Part shown: positions 8,381 to 16,659 of the stretch, one piece after another
How the letters are laid out: each line of letters opens with the position of its first letter
How positions within the stretch are numbered: position 1 is the first letter of the stretch
Origin: Corallococcus macrosporus DSM 14697
GTDB lineage: Bacteria; Myxococcota; Myxococcia; Myxococcales; Myxococcaceae
Length of the DNA: 64,000 nucleotides
Direction of reading: 5' to 3'
Assembly: GCF_002305895.1 (NCBI RefSeq)
Contig: NZ_CP022203.1
Span: 536,501-600,500 of the forward strand
Position numbers and translations under genes: made by a program
The notes under the pieces: generated by a model
What the model was told of the DNA's origin: nothing
Databases searched by the model: none
Seen by the model: the letters and a program-made list of their open reading frames with translations, nothing else

Positions 8381-9358
8381 TCACTTCACCGCGTCGGCGT
8401 CCTGGGGCACCAGCGGGAGGGGCGCCTTCGCCGTCTGTTGCGCGGGGGTGGCCAGGATGGCCTCCACCGGTTCGTCGGGTCGCGAGGCGGGCTCCGGCTT
8501 CATCTGCGTGCACTCGGCCGCGTTCCGGACGCCAAGCCGCTTCTTGCCCGATGGCGAGCGCGGCTGATTCACCTTCGCCAGGGTGGCCGACGATGACAGC
8601 TCGCACATGGGCGGCGTGTCAGCGCCGGTGTCGATGACGGGCTTCATCACCTTCGGCGGTGGCGCCGTCGGGGTCCCCTTCGACGATGAGCTCCTCCGCG
8701 AGGAGGACGACACGTCCCCCCGGAGCGCCGCGTCGCTGCGCTGCGTGGCGTCCGTCCGCGTGTTCGCCAGCCCCTCGCTGCTGGAGGTGGAGGTGGCCGT
8801 CGCCACCGCCGAGGGCGCGGGCTTCTTCGCCGCCTCGCCCAGCGCCTCCGCGAGCAGGTTGTTGCTCTGGTGCATCTGGTCGCGCGCCCGCTCCATGCTG
8901 GCGTCGTGACGCGTGAGCTGCTCCGACATCGTGGCTTGATGCTGATGGCGTTCCTTCTCGATGCTCGCCTTCAGCGTGTCCCGCTCCCGCGCCACCTCTG
9001 ACAGCCGCTGCTCCAGCGCGCCCTTCTCCGTGTTCAGGATGTTCTCCGCCCGAGCCATGCAGGCGGAGAGGACCTGCTCCTCGGACTCCCGCTCGGGCAG
9101 GGCATCGCCCCGGTTCCACGCCATCATCGCGGTGCTCTGCCAGCGGTAGTCCGTGTGCATCACGCACTCCTGGACCAGCCGCGTGAGCCGGTCCTCGGAC
9201 CAGACGGGCACGGGCCGTGCGCAGGGCCCCACTTCCTCCTTGAGCGTGGAGGGAAAGGCCCGGGTCTGCTTCACCCAGCAACCGTCCCGCTGCTCCATCC
9301 GCACCGAGGTACACGCGCTCGCCACCATCGCGAGCGACACCGCAGCCACAAGCCTCAT
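8381..9358 (-). CDS. Coiled-coil lipoprotein of unknown function
   Basis: A 325-residue lipoprotein: the signal peptide starts at the ATG at 9358 (GGAGGG just upstream) and ends in lipobox VASAC. Residues about 100-180 have a heptad-like pattern rich in Glu, Arg, Gln and Leu (EQRLSEVARERDTLKASI), which suggests a coiled coil. The next 60 residues are a Ser/Thr-rich low-complexity linker, and the tail is Pro-rich. Four cysteines lie outside the coil. I know no function for it. Related layouts occur in myxobacterial envelope proteins, possibly as scaffolds or spacers. An in-frame extension to 9433 exists but would bury the signal peptide. Confidence 0.82.
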   Translation of the reverse strand: MRLVAAVSLAMVASACTSVRMEQRDGCWVKQTRAFPSTLKEEVGPCARPVPVWSEDRLTRLVQECVMHTDYRWQSTAMMAWNRGDALPERESEEQVLSACMARAENILNTEKGALEQRLSEVARERDTLKASIEKERHQHQATMSEQLTRHDASMERARDQMHQSNNLLAEALGEAAKKPAPSAVATATSTSSSEGLANTRTDATQRSDAALRGDVSSSSRRSSSSKGTPTAPPPKVMKPVIDTGADTPPMCELSSSATLAKVNQPRSPSGKKRLGVRNAAECTQMKPEPASRPDEPVEAILATPAQQTAKAPLPLVPQDADAVK

Positions 9359-9603
9359 GTCTCCCTCCGTCCCCAACGCCCACCGGCCCGTGCTTCTGTG
9401 CGGACGGTAGGGACGGCGCGGATTCGCGCCCACGGCCGTGAACCCTGGAGCCGCGTGGGAGTGTCCGGGGAGAGACCTTCACCGGCAGGCAGGCGAGCGC
9501 GGAGTCCTCCACCGCGCGTGTGCTGGCCAACGCTCCCGTCCGCGCGGGCGAAGCACCGTCACCTCCTCCACGCCTGCCCGGCCATCCTCCAGGGCGGCGC
9601 CGC

Positions 9604-10389
9604 TCAGCGCAGCAGCGCTTCCGTGTGGCTCAGCAGCTCCGGCCCGCCAGGCTGTCCGTGCCCGGGAACCACCACGCGCGCCTCGGGAAACCGCTGCCGC
9701 GTCCGTGCCAGGCTCGTGGGCCAGGCCGCCACGTCCGCGTCCTCCACGTTGCCCAGGTTCGTCGCGGCGCCGTCCTTCACGAAGCAGCCGCCGAACAACA
9801 CGCCGCTGTCCCGGTGCCACACGACGATGTTGTCCTTCGCGTGGCCCGCGCCAGGGAAGAAGAGCTCCAGGGAGCCCACCGTGCTCGACTCGGTGAACGT
9901 CTCCCAGGGGCCCTGTCGGCCCAGGGACGTGGCAATCCGCGCCGTCTCCGCGAGCCCACGAACGGGAATCCCATGGGGAACGAGCGCGGGCACGCCCCCG
10001 AGCCGATCCGCGTGGAAGTGCGTCACCACCGCCGCGCGGACCGGACGCCGAAGCGTGTCCCGGGCCCAGTCGAGCAGCAGCGCGCCCTGCCGTGCATCCC
10101 AGCCCGTGTCGACCAGCAAGGACGTCTCACCCTCCTCGATGATGAGCCCGTTGGTGGAGACACGGCCGAATGGCTCCAACGTCACCTCCGTGACGTGCAA
10201 CCAAACGCCAGGCGCGAGCTTCCGCACGCTCACGTCATCCGCCAGCACGTACGCGTCCGGCCCCTGGGGCTGCGCCTCCACGGGGAGGTTCCGCTCGACC
10301 GCCGCGGCCGGCGCGGTTCGGGTACAGGCGGTGCTCAGGGTGATGAGGAGCGCGCCGGCACAAGCCCAACGCGGGGGAGCAAGCATCAT
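9604..10389 (-). CDS. Subclass B1 metallo-beta-lactamase, lipoprotein
   Basis: A 261-residue zinc hydrolase of the MBL fold that would open beta-lactam rings. The full B1 ligand set is visible: H124-x-H126-x-D128 (THFHADRLGG), H183 (GAGHAKDN), C202 with the substrate-binding lysine K205 (GGCFVK) and H244 (PGHG). The Cys ligand and HxHxDR pattern separate B1 from B2 and B3 and from general MBL-fold hydrolases. The N-terminus is a lipoprotein signal with lipobox STAC (Cys22), so like NDM enzymes it is probably anchored in the membrane facing the periplasm. It begins with two adjacent ATG codons; GAGG lies 10 bases before the first. The gene appears monocistronic, and no mobile element is next to it. 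Activity on carbapenems is inferred from the family only. Confidence 0.93.
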   Translation of the reverse strand: MMLAPPRWACAGALLITLSTACTRTAPAAAVERNLPVEAQPQGPDAYVLADDVSVRKLAPGVWLHVTEVTLEPFGRVSTNGLIIEEGETSLLVDTGWDARQGALLLDWARDTLRRPVRAAVVTHFHADRLGGVPALVPHGIPVRGLAETARIATSLGRQGPWETFTESSTVGSLELFFPGAGHAKDNIVVWHRDSGVLFGGCFVKDGAATNLGNVEDADVAAWPTSLARTRQRFPEARVVVPGHGQPGGPELLSHTEALLR

Positions 10390-10442
10390 CGTCGAAAGGC
10401 CTCGGCAGCGTCGATGCCGCGTGGGAGTGGAGGGATTCTAGC

Positions 10443-10481
10443 GGCACACCGAGGCGGGCCTGCGGCCTGTCGCGGTGCGCC
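10443..10481 (-). terminator. Hairpin downstream of lipoprotein gene
   Basis: A near-perfect 9-bp inverted repeat (one mismatch) at 10443-10451 and 10473-10481 encloses a second GGCC/GGCC stem. It begins 15 bases after the stop of the lipoprotein gene at 10496 and precedes the beta-lactamase gene, so it is placed to separate the two transcripts. There is no clear T-tract. Confidence 0.4.
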
Positions 10482-10495
10482 CTGGTTGTACCGAA

Positions 10496-11029
10496 TCAGC
10501 GCGCCTCGGACAGATGGGAGGTGACGAGCCAGCCCTGGCCGTCGAATCGGTAGAGCCAGGTGGCATTCCCCTCGCCCCAATCGACCAGGCCCTGTCCCGG
10601 AGGCATGGACGCGTCCTTGGAGACGTAGCGCTGAAGGCAGCTCAGCTCGCGCGGCAGCGTCTGGACTTCCCGCGCGCTCCCGCCCCGCGTGAAGAGCACC
10701 CGCACCGGGACGGACTGGTTGCACGAGTAGCCCGCGCCCGGGAAGGCGTAGTCCTGCTCCCCGTCCTGGTCGAAGTCTCCTGGCACGCACGGCCAGCCGC
10801 TCTCTCGCAGGACCTCCAGGTCCACGCCGACCTCCTCGAGGTGGGGCGCGGCGTCTCCGACGGTGCCCTTGCACAGGCACCGGAAGTCCGCCTCCGTGTC
10901 GCATCCCTCATCCACGAGCGCCACCGCGACCCGTCGCGGCGTTGCCTCGCCACGGAGGGGCGCTTCCGCACACCCCACGAACACCGCCAGCACAAACGCC
11001 CCGATGCAGGTCCAACGCGACTGAATCAC
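10496..11029 (-). CDS. Small lipoprotein of unknown function
   Basis: A 177-residue lipoprotein with lipobox VFVGC about 18 residues from a GTG start at 11029; GGAGG lies 9 bases before that GTG, which fixes the start against longer options. The mature protein has seven cysteines and an acidic run DFDQDGEQDYAF that resembles a calcium-binding or FG-GAP-like loop of the kind seen in exported repeat proteins. Only one such loop is present, so the assignment is weak. It is a single gene with its own hairpin downstream. No enzyme motif is visible. Confidence 0.78.
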   Translation of the reverse strand: MIQSRWTCIGAFVLAVFVGCAEAPLRGEATPRRVAVALVDEGCDTEADFRCLCKGTVGDAAPHLEEVGVDLEVLRESGWPCVPGDFDQDGEQDYAFPGAGYSCNQSVPVRVLFTRGGSAREVQTLPRELSCLQRYVSKDASMPPGQGLVDWGEGNATWLYRFDGQGWLVTSHLSEAR

Positions 11030-11134
11030 GTGTTGATGCCTCCTGGGAGGGCGCCTGTGCAAGCCCCGTGCACACCTTGGAGTGGCCGGAGCGTGGCTCT
11101 CAGGCAACGAAGGCGCGGTCCAGGAGCCACGCGC

Positions 11135-11785
11135 TCAGCGCCGCTCCACCTCCCACCAGCCGAACCACATCGTCCGCTGCTCCGTGAGCTGCACCCAGCC
11201 GGGGGCATGCGCGTACGCGCGCGGGAGCAACCCCGCCGCCGTGACGGCCCGCGCGGTCTCCTCGAACGAGTACAGGTGCAGCGTCACCTCGGGCCCCGCC
11301 GTTTGAATCCGGGCCGAGGGCGCCTCGTGCCCCTCCAACCCCGGCCGCCGCTCCAGCACGGTGAAGAGCAGCCTGCCGCCCGGCTCCAGCGCGTCCGCGA
11401 GGTGCTTCAGCACGCGCGGCAGGTCGTCACAGAAGTCCAGGCAGCCGACGGCGAGCGCGACGCTGAAGCGCCCCCAGTCAGCGGGAACCGGCTGGTGGTA
11501 GCTGTGCACCTGCCACGCGCCTCCGGGCCGCGCCGAGCGGGCGAGCGCGAGCATCTCCTCGGAGAGGTCGGTGCCGACCACGTCGACGGCGGCGTCCAGT
11601 CCCCGGGTATGAAGCCCCGGCCCGCAGCCCACGTCGAGCACGCGGGCGCCGGGCGTCACCACCGCGGCGAGGAAGCGCTCCACCCGCTCCTCGTAGCGGT
11701 GCAGCGCGGGGAAGAGCGCCTCGTAGGCCGAGGCAATCTCCCCGTACACCTGCTTCACGCCCGCTTCCTGCTCATCCCGCGACAC
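11135..11785 (-). CDS. Class I SAM-dependent methyltransferase
   Basis: A 216-residue cytosolic enzyme with the Rossmann fold of class I methyltransferases. Motif I is VLDVGCGPG near residue 50, followed by an acidic residue at the end of beta-2 (VVGTDLSEEML) and a motif III-like stretch LEPGGRLLFTV near 135-145. The acceptor cannot be named: the C-terminal part (LHLYSFEETARAV) matches the general UbiE/Methyltransf_11-like group. It lies downstream of the glgX unit but is separated from it by a strong hairpin, so it is probably expressed alone or by read-through. Confidence 0.88.
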   Translation of the reverse strand: MSRDEQEAGVKQVYGEIASAYEALFPALHRYEERVERFLAAVVTPGARVLDVGCGPGLHTRGLDAAVDVVGTDLSEEMLALARSARPGGAWQVHSYHQPVPADWGRFSVALAVGCLDFCDDLPRVLKHLADALEPGGRLLFTVLERRPGLEGHEAPSARIQTAGPEVTLHLYSFEETARAVTAAGLLPRAYAHAPGWVQLTEQRTMWFGWWEVERR

Positions 11786-11811
11786 GGCGCCTCCGGCTCG
11801 TGCGGACGCCT

Positions 11812-11833
11812 CCGCCGAGGAGCGCCTCGGCGG
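11812..11833 (-). terminator. Hairpin terminating the glgX transcript
   Basis: A perfect 9-bp stem (CCGCCGAGG/CCTCGGCGG) closed by an AGCG tetraloop begins 26 bases after the glgX stop. It lies between glgX and the methyltransferase gene. It lacks a T-run, as is usual in this GC-rich sequence. Confidence 0.5.
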
Positions 11834-11858
11834 GGCACCCTAACATGCGGCGCCAGCC

Positions 11859-13985
11859 TCAGCCCGCGACCTGCCGGAACACCGCGAGCGAGCGGCCGAT
11901 GAGCTCGAACGTCTCGCCCTTCACCGGCTCGGGGCCCCGGCTGTCGTCGGCGGTGCAGAGCTCCAGCTCCCACCGCTGCCCCTGCGCGGCGGGCGGCACC
12001 TTGTACGTCACCGGCTCATGGTGCGCGTTGAGGAGAATCAGCAGCGCGTCGCCGAAGATGCGCTGCCCGCGCTCATCCGGCGTGGGGATGGCGTCTCCGC
12101 CCAGGAGGAACGCCAGCGAGCGCACGAAGGGCTTCTCCCAGTCCTCCGCCTTCATCTCCGTGCCATCCGGCCGGAACCACGTCAGGTCCTTGTGCTCGGA
12201 GTCCCACAGGTGCTGGCCCTTGAAGAAGCGGCGGCGCTGGAGCACCGGCTGCCGGTGACGGAACTGGATGAGCTTCTGGGTGAACTTCAGCAGCTTCTGC
12301 CGCCGCTCATCCAGGTTCCAGTCCACCCATGACAGCGCGTTGTCCTGGCAGTACGCGTTGTTGTTGCCCCCCTGCGTGCGGCCCATCTCGTCACCGGCGA
12401 CAATCATCGGGATGCCGGTGGACAGGAAGAGCGAGGCGAGCAGGTTGCGCTTCTGCCGCTCGCGCAGGGCGATGACGTCCGCGTTGTCCGTCTCGCCCTC
12501 CACGCCGCAGTTCCACGACTGGTTGTCATCCGCGCCGTCGCGGTTGTGCTCGCCGTTGGCCTCGTTGTGCTTGTGGCTGTACGTCACCAGGTCGTGCAGG
12601 GTGAAGCCGTCGTGCGCGGTGACGAAGTTGATGCTCGCCTGGGGCCGGCGGCGCGCCTCCGCGTACAGGTCCGCGTTGCCCGTCAGCCGGTAGCCCATCT
12701 CGCTGGCGAGGCTCTCATCCCCCTTCCAGAAGCGGCGCAGCGCGTCCCGGTACTTGCCGTTCCACTCACGCCAGGGCGGCGGGAAGCCGCCCACCTGGTA
12801 GCCGCCGAGCCCCACGTCCCAGGGCTCCGCGATGAGCTTCACGCGGCCGAGCACCGGGTCCTGGTGGATGATTTGGAACAGCGCCGCGTTCCGGTCGAAC
12901 GCGCCCTCGCCCGTGCGGCCCAGCACCGTGGCCAGGTCGAAGCGGAAGCCGTCCACGTGCATCTCCGTCACCCAGTAGCGGAGGCTGTCGATGATGAGCC
13001 GCGCCGCCTGCGGGTTGGAGGCGTTGACGCTGTTGCCGCACCCGGTGAAGTCCAGGTAGTGCCGCCCGTCCGGCATCAGCCAGTAGTAGCTCGCGTTGTC
13101 GATGCCCTTGAGCGACAGCGTGGGCCCCAGGTGGTTGCCCTCGCAGGTGTGGTTGTAGACGACGTCGAGGATGACCTCGATGCCCGCGGCGTGCAGGTCC
13201 CTCACCATCGCCTTGAACTCGGCGACGGCGGCGCCGGGCGTCTTGCGGCTGGCGTAGTACTGCTCCGGCGCGAAGTACCCCAGGGTGTTGTAGCCCCAGA
13301 AGTTGGACAGCTTCTTGTCGTCCAGGAACGAGTCGTCCGCGAAGGCGTGCACCGGCAGCAGCTCCACCGACGTCACGCCCAGCTTCTGCAGGTGCTCGAT
13401 GACGGGCGGGCAGGCCAGGCCCGCGTAGGTGCCGCGCAGGTGCTCGGGCACGCCGGGGTGGCGCATGGTGAGGCCGCGCACGTGGGCTTCGTACAGCACC
13501 GTCTTGCGCCAGCTCACGTCCGGGCGCCGGTCATTGCCCCAGTCGAAGTAGTCACTCACCACCACGGCCTTGGGCACGCCCGCCGCGCTGTCGCGCTCGT
13601 CCTTCGCCAGGTCCTGCTGCGCGTGGCCCAGCGGGTAGCCGAACACCGGCTGGCGCCAGTCCACCTCGCCGTGGAGCGCCTTGGCGTAGGGGTCCACCAG
13701 CAGCTTGTGGGGATTGCAGCGGTGGCCCTTGGCGGGCTCGTATGGGCCGTGGACGCGCAGGCCGTACAGCGCGCCCGGCTCCAGGCCCGGCACGTAGCCG
13801 TGGTGCACGAAGTCCGTGGACTCCGGCAGGTCGAACCGTTCGATTTCCCGCGTCGGGTCGGCGGGGTCGAAGAGGCAGACCTCCACCCGGGTCGCGACCT
13901 GGGAGTAGACGGCGAAGTTGACCCCTGAACCATCGAAGGTGGCGCCACGCGGCCAGGGCTTGCCCGGCCAGACTTCCCTACTCAT
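11859..13985 (-). CDS. glgX: Glycogen debranching enzyme GlgX
   Basis: A 708-residue GH13 enzyme that hydrolyses alpha-1,6 branches of limit glycogen. Residues 1-150 contain the CBM48 early-set domain, and the barrel follows. The four GH13 regions are visible: DVVYNH (274-279), GFRFDLATV with nucleophile D350, AEPWD with acid E387, and FVTAHD (454-459). Length and motif spacing match GlgX/TreX debranching enzymes (about 650-720 residues). The start at 13985 gives the usual N-terminus (MSREVWPGKPWPRGAT). It lies 66 bases downstream of a gene on the same strand and is likely co-transcribed with it. Its role is glycogen or trehalose carbon turnover, which in myxobacteria matters during starvation. 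Confidence 0.97.
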   Translation of the reverse strand: MSREVWPGKPWPRGATFDGSGVNFAVYSQVATRVEVCLFDPADPTREIERFDLPESTDFVHHGYVPGLEPGALYGLRVHGPYEPAKGHRCNPHKLLVDPYAKALHGEVDWRQPVFGYPLGHAQQDLAKDERDSAAGVPKAVVVSDYFDWGNDRRPDVSWRKTVLYEAHVRGLTMRHPGVPEHLRGTYAGLACPPVIEHLQKLGVTSVELLPVHAFADDSFLDDKKLSNFWGYNTLGYFAPEQYYASRKTPGAAVAEFKAMVRDLHAAGIEVILDVVYNHTCEGNHLGPTLSLKGIDNASYYWLMPDGRHYLDFTGCGNSVNASNPQAARLIIDSLRYWVTEMHVDGFRFDLATVLGRTGEGAFDRNAALFQIIHQDPVLGRVKLIAEPWDVGLGGYQVGGFPPPWREWNGKYRDALRRFWKGDESLASEMGYRLTGNADLYAEARRRPQASINFVTAHDGFTLHDLVTYSHKHNEANGEHNRDGADDNQSWNCGVEGETDNADVIALRERQKRNLLASLFLSTGIPMIVAGDEMGRTQGGNNNAYCQDNALSWVDWNLDERRQKLLKFTQKLIQFRHRQPVLQRRRFFKGQHLWDSEHKDLTWFRPDGTEMKAEDWEKPFVRSLAFLLGGDAIPTPDERGQRIFGDALLILLNAHHEPVTYKVPPAAQGQRWELELCTADDSRGPEPVKGETFELIGRSLAVFRQVAG

Positions 13986-14051
13986 TGCAGGCTCTCGATT
14001 CTGGAGGAAAAGCCCGCTCAATGTGGGATGGCCCCCGCGGGCTGGCAAGCG

Positions 14052-15323
14052 TCACGCGGCGGCGGCGTGGTCCAGTGAGCGCCAGGTCCCCAGCGCCCAG
14101 TCCTGCTCGTCCGGGTCGTCGAAGCTCACCACGCACAGGGCGCGGCGCTTGCCCGACGAGCACAGCGCCGTGAGGCGGCACTCGCCCGGCCCCACACGCA
14201 GGGAGGCCCGGCCGCTGACCCGCGCGCCGCGGTGCTCCAGGTCCATGGCCCGGCGCTCCATGAAGGTGGGCATGAAGCTGGCCGCGCCGCCGTCCTCCAG
14301 CGGGACGAAGCGCACGCTGCGCCGATGGTCCCGGGCCACCCAGGTGCCATCCTGGAGGTGCGCCTCCGCGAGCGAGCCCGGGATGCGAATCTCCCAGCCG
14401 GCCGGCAGCGCCACCTGCACCTCGCCACGCCGGTAGCCGATGGGCGGACCGCCGGGGACCTGGGACGCGCGCTGGTGGACCTCCTCGGCCAGCGTGCCCC
14501 CCACGCCCAGGTAGCCGAGCACCTCCTGCCACTCGCGCCACGGGTAGGGCAGGGACGGGTCCTCGCGCCAGGCCTGCTCCAGCAGGCGGGCCACGTCGCG
14601 CAAGCGCCGGCGTTCCTCCTCCAGCAGCGGCGGGCGCCAGACGACGTCCGTCCACAAGCGGCACCGCGCGCGGTCGAGCCGGGTGCGCGCGTCGATGCCC
14701 GGCGTCCACCAGGGGAACACGTCCATGCCGCGGCGCGGGTCCTCGAAGACGTCCAGCAGCCAGCGCGCGTCGCGGGGCCCCAGCGGCGTCAGCAGCGCGC
14801 CGGGATATTCGAAGGTGTGGCCGAAGCGCATGGACAGCGCGAAGCCGGATTCGCCGCGCAGCCGCATCCGCAGCACCTGGCCCACGGCCTCCTGGAGCGA
14901 CGCGAGCATGTGCACGTCCACCGGCCCCGCGTCCCCGGTGTGGAAGTAGCCGGTGGGGTCCCCCGCCTTCGCGGACGCGCGCCCACCCGCCCAGACGATG
15001 TCGAGCGCGTCGCCCAGGGCCCGCAGCGCATCACAGAGGAAGACGTGGTAGCCGGGGCCCGCGGCGGAGGTCTCCGCGGAGACGGACACGTGGGCGCCCG
15101 AGGTGGCCACCAGCGCCACCTCGCCCGCCGCGGGGTGGAGGCGCAGCCGGAGCGTGGGGGCGCCCAGCGGCCCGGTCCCCAGCTCGGCGCTTTCGAGCAG
15201 CTCGGCGTGGTGCGCCTGGAACCACTGGGACATCCGCTGAAGCCATGGGATGGGGCCCTCGGGAGGGGAGAACAGGTGCTCGCTTCCCCGTCGCCTGCCG
15301 GCCAATGACAGCTTCACGCTCAT
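14052..15323 (-). CDS. Protein of unknown function upstream of glgX
   Basis: A 423-residue protein with no signal peptide or membrane helix that I can see, so it is probably cytoplasmic. It is rich in Arg, Leu and Trp, with segments such as FRFGHTFEYPGALL-like text (SMRFGHTFEYPGALLTPLG), PWWTPGIDART and PYPWREWQEVLGYLG. I do not recognise a catalytic motif or family. Codon use is typical for the window. It is transcribed toward glgX with a 66-base gap and no hairpin, so the two probably form an operon and the protein may act in polysaccharide metabolism; that rests on position alone. Confidence 0.8.
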   Translation of the reverse strand: MSVKLSLAGRRRGSEHLFSPPEGPIPWLQRMSQWFQAHHAELLESAELGTGPLGAPTLRLRLHPAAGEVALVATSGAHVSVSAETSAAGPGYHVFLCDALRALGDALDIVWAGGRASAKAGDPTGYFHTGDAGPVDVHMLASLQEAVGQVLRMRLRGESGFALSMRFGHTFEYPGALLTPLGPRDARWLLDVFEDPRRGMDVFPWWTPGIDARTRLDRARCRLWTDVVWRPPLLEEERRRLRDVARLLEQAWREDPSLPYPWREWQEVLGYLGVGGTLAEEVHQRASQVPGGPPIGYRRGEVQVALPAGWEIRIPGSLAEAHLQDGTWVARDHRRSVRFVPLEDGGAASFMPTFMERRAMDLEHRGARVSGRASLRVGPGECRLTALCSSGKRRALCVVSFDDPDEQDWALGTWRSLDHAAAA

Positions 15324-15599
15324 CGCATCCCGTCCGAATTCTGAACCGCGCTACAGGTTCCGTTGACTATTTCAGCGTGGCTCTCCTCGAAGGTGCCACC
15401 GACGCGCAGTGGCGGCCCGCCCGTCCTCATCGTGGCCACGCACGGCAGGCATGGGTACGGCCACACGCCGGGCTGATGGCCCGCGCACGCGACCTGGGCG
15501 CATCGGCGTGAAGTCATAAGCATCCGTTCAGTCAGGCGGCCAGAGGCCAGGTGCCCATTGGGGAAAGGGCCCCCAGGTTTGAGAAGAAAGGAGGCCGCC

Positions 15600-15818
15600 A
15601 TGAGCAAGAAGGACGTGTTGCACATTCCACCCGAGGCCGTACCCACCGCGCCGGACCGGAACGCGGACACCGAGGACGAGCGGCGCACGCCGCGCGAAAG
15701 TCCACCCGCGTTGCAACCGGAGGGCGGTCCCGCCGGCACGCCAGGGACGGGGGGCAGCCAACGCATCATCGAGCCGGTGAAGACGCCGCAGCCGTACCCG
15801 GGCTTCAGCGTGACCTGA
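15600..15818 (+). CDS. Small disordered protein with PGTGG motif
   Basis: A 72-residue, Pro/Glu/Arg-rich protein predicted to be largely disordered. The start is well defined: an AAAGGAGG ribosome site lies 6 bases before the ATG at 15600, one of the best in the window, which suggests high expression. It carries GTPGTGGSQ near residues 48-56, the same PGTGG element seen in two lipoproteins nearby (16504 and 18014), and ends in YPGFSV. There is no signal peptide. Function unknown. A pair of strong hairpins follows the stop. Confidence 0.7.
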   Translation: MSKKDVLHIPPEAVPTAPDRNADTEDERRTPRESPPALQPEGGPAGTPGTGGSQRIIEPVKTPQPYPGFSVT

Positions 15819-15841
15819 GTCCGGCGTGTGACGACGAACGC

Positions 15842-15875
15842 GCGATGCCCACGGCGCGAGGTCCGTGGGCATCGC
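15842..15875. terminator. Strong hairpin, first of a tandem pair
   Basis: A perfect 13-bp stem (GCGATGCCCACGG and its complement) with an 8-base loop, 23 bases after the stop of the small gene ending at 15818. It can terminate the plus-strand transcript and, being symmetric, read-through from the other side. Confidence 0.65.
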
Positions 15876-15917
15876 CGTCACCCTGGAGTGAGGCTCGCGC
15901 GACGGCGCAAACGCGAC

Positions 15918-15947
15918 GATGCCCGCGGCGTGGAGGCCGCGGGCATC
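15918..15947. terminator. Strong hairpin, second of a tandem pair
   Basis: A perfect 12-bp stem (GATGCCCGCGGC and its complement) with a 6-base loop, 38 bases after the stop of the converging lipoprotein gene at 15986. Its stem closely resembles that of the hairpin at 15842, so the two look like duplicated copies. Confidence 0.65.
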
Positions 15948-15985
15948 ATCACCACCGCTGGGATTCCTTCAGGCCCGCGTCGGCA

Positions 15986-16504
15986 TCAGCGCGTCGAGCT
16001 GTTCTCCGGCAGCGGCGTGGGCGGCGTCAGCCGGTTGTCCGGGTCCGTCATGCCGCTGCCGCCGGTGCCCGGCTCCAGCGTGGCGTCGTCATCCACGTCC
16101 AGCTCATCGCTGTCGGCGGTGTCGAGCGGCTCGACGTCACCCGCGCCGCCCGTGCCCGGCTCGCTGCTCATGTCCGGGTCGAGGTTCGGGTCCACCTCCG
16201 TGCCGGTGCCACCGGTGCCGGGGGGCATCGTCGGGTCCGCGTTGGGGTCCACGCTGTTCGGGTCCATGGGGTCCGTCTCGGGCGTCAGCATCGGGTCATC
16301 CATGCCCGTGCCGCCCGTGCCGGGGGACATCGTGGTGTCCGTGTCGGTGGTGGTGCCGGTGTTCGGGTCGCTCATCGTGCCCGTGTCGGTGGTGTCCGTC
16401 GTTTCTCGGGCCGCCCCCGAGTCGGACTTACAGGCGGTGCCGAACGCGAGGGCACCGGCGGCGAGAGAGGCGAGGACGGCCTTCGTCTTGAGGAACTTCG
16501 TCAT
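15986..16504 (-). CDS. Acidic repeat lipoprotein with PGTGG motifs
   Basis: A 172-residue lipoprotein with a classic signal (MTKFLKTKA, then a hydrophobic run and lipobox GTAC). The start ATG at 16504 has GGAGAA 7 bases upstream. The mature part is low-complexity: Asp, Thr, Pro and Gly dominate, and the motif PGTGG followed by T, A or S and G occurs four times at intervals of roughly 25-30 residues (MSPGTGGTGM, MPPGTGGTGT, SEPGTGGAGD, LEPGTGGSGM). It is strongly acidic and almost certainly unfolded. Similar repeats occur in the lipoprotein at 17490 and the small protein at 15600. Function unknown; a surface spacer or divalent-cation binder is possible. Confidence 0.82.
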   Translation of the reverse strand: MTKFLKTKAVLASLAAGALAFGTACKSDSGAARETTDTTDTGTMSDPNTGTTTDTDTTMSPGTGGTGMDDPMLTPETDPMDPNSVDPNADPTMPPGTGGTGTEVDPNLDPDMSSEPGTGGAGDVEPLDTADSDELDVDDDATLEPGTGGSGMTDPDNRLTPPTPLPENSSTR

Positions 16505-16659
16505 GGTTCGTTCTCCGGTGGTTTGGTGTCTGCCTGCTGCTGGCCGGGAACGTGAGCAGCCGCTGAGCGGTCTGCTAGAGGCCCCTCCTGTGCTCGCCTG
16601 CTCTCCAGGCGGCGGCGGGAATGAAAGACGAAGGCGCCTTGCCTCCGAGGCGTTGTTCT

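Noticed and set aside
15245-15511. 88-residue plus-strand frame between the glgX partner and the small gene at 15600
   Set aside because: Starts inside the other gene, has no ribosome site and its composition is that of non-coding GC-rich sequence.
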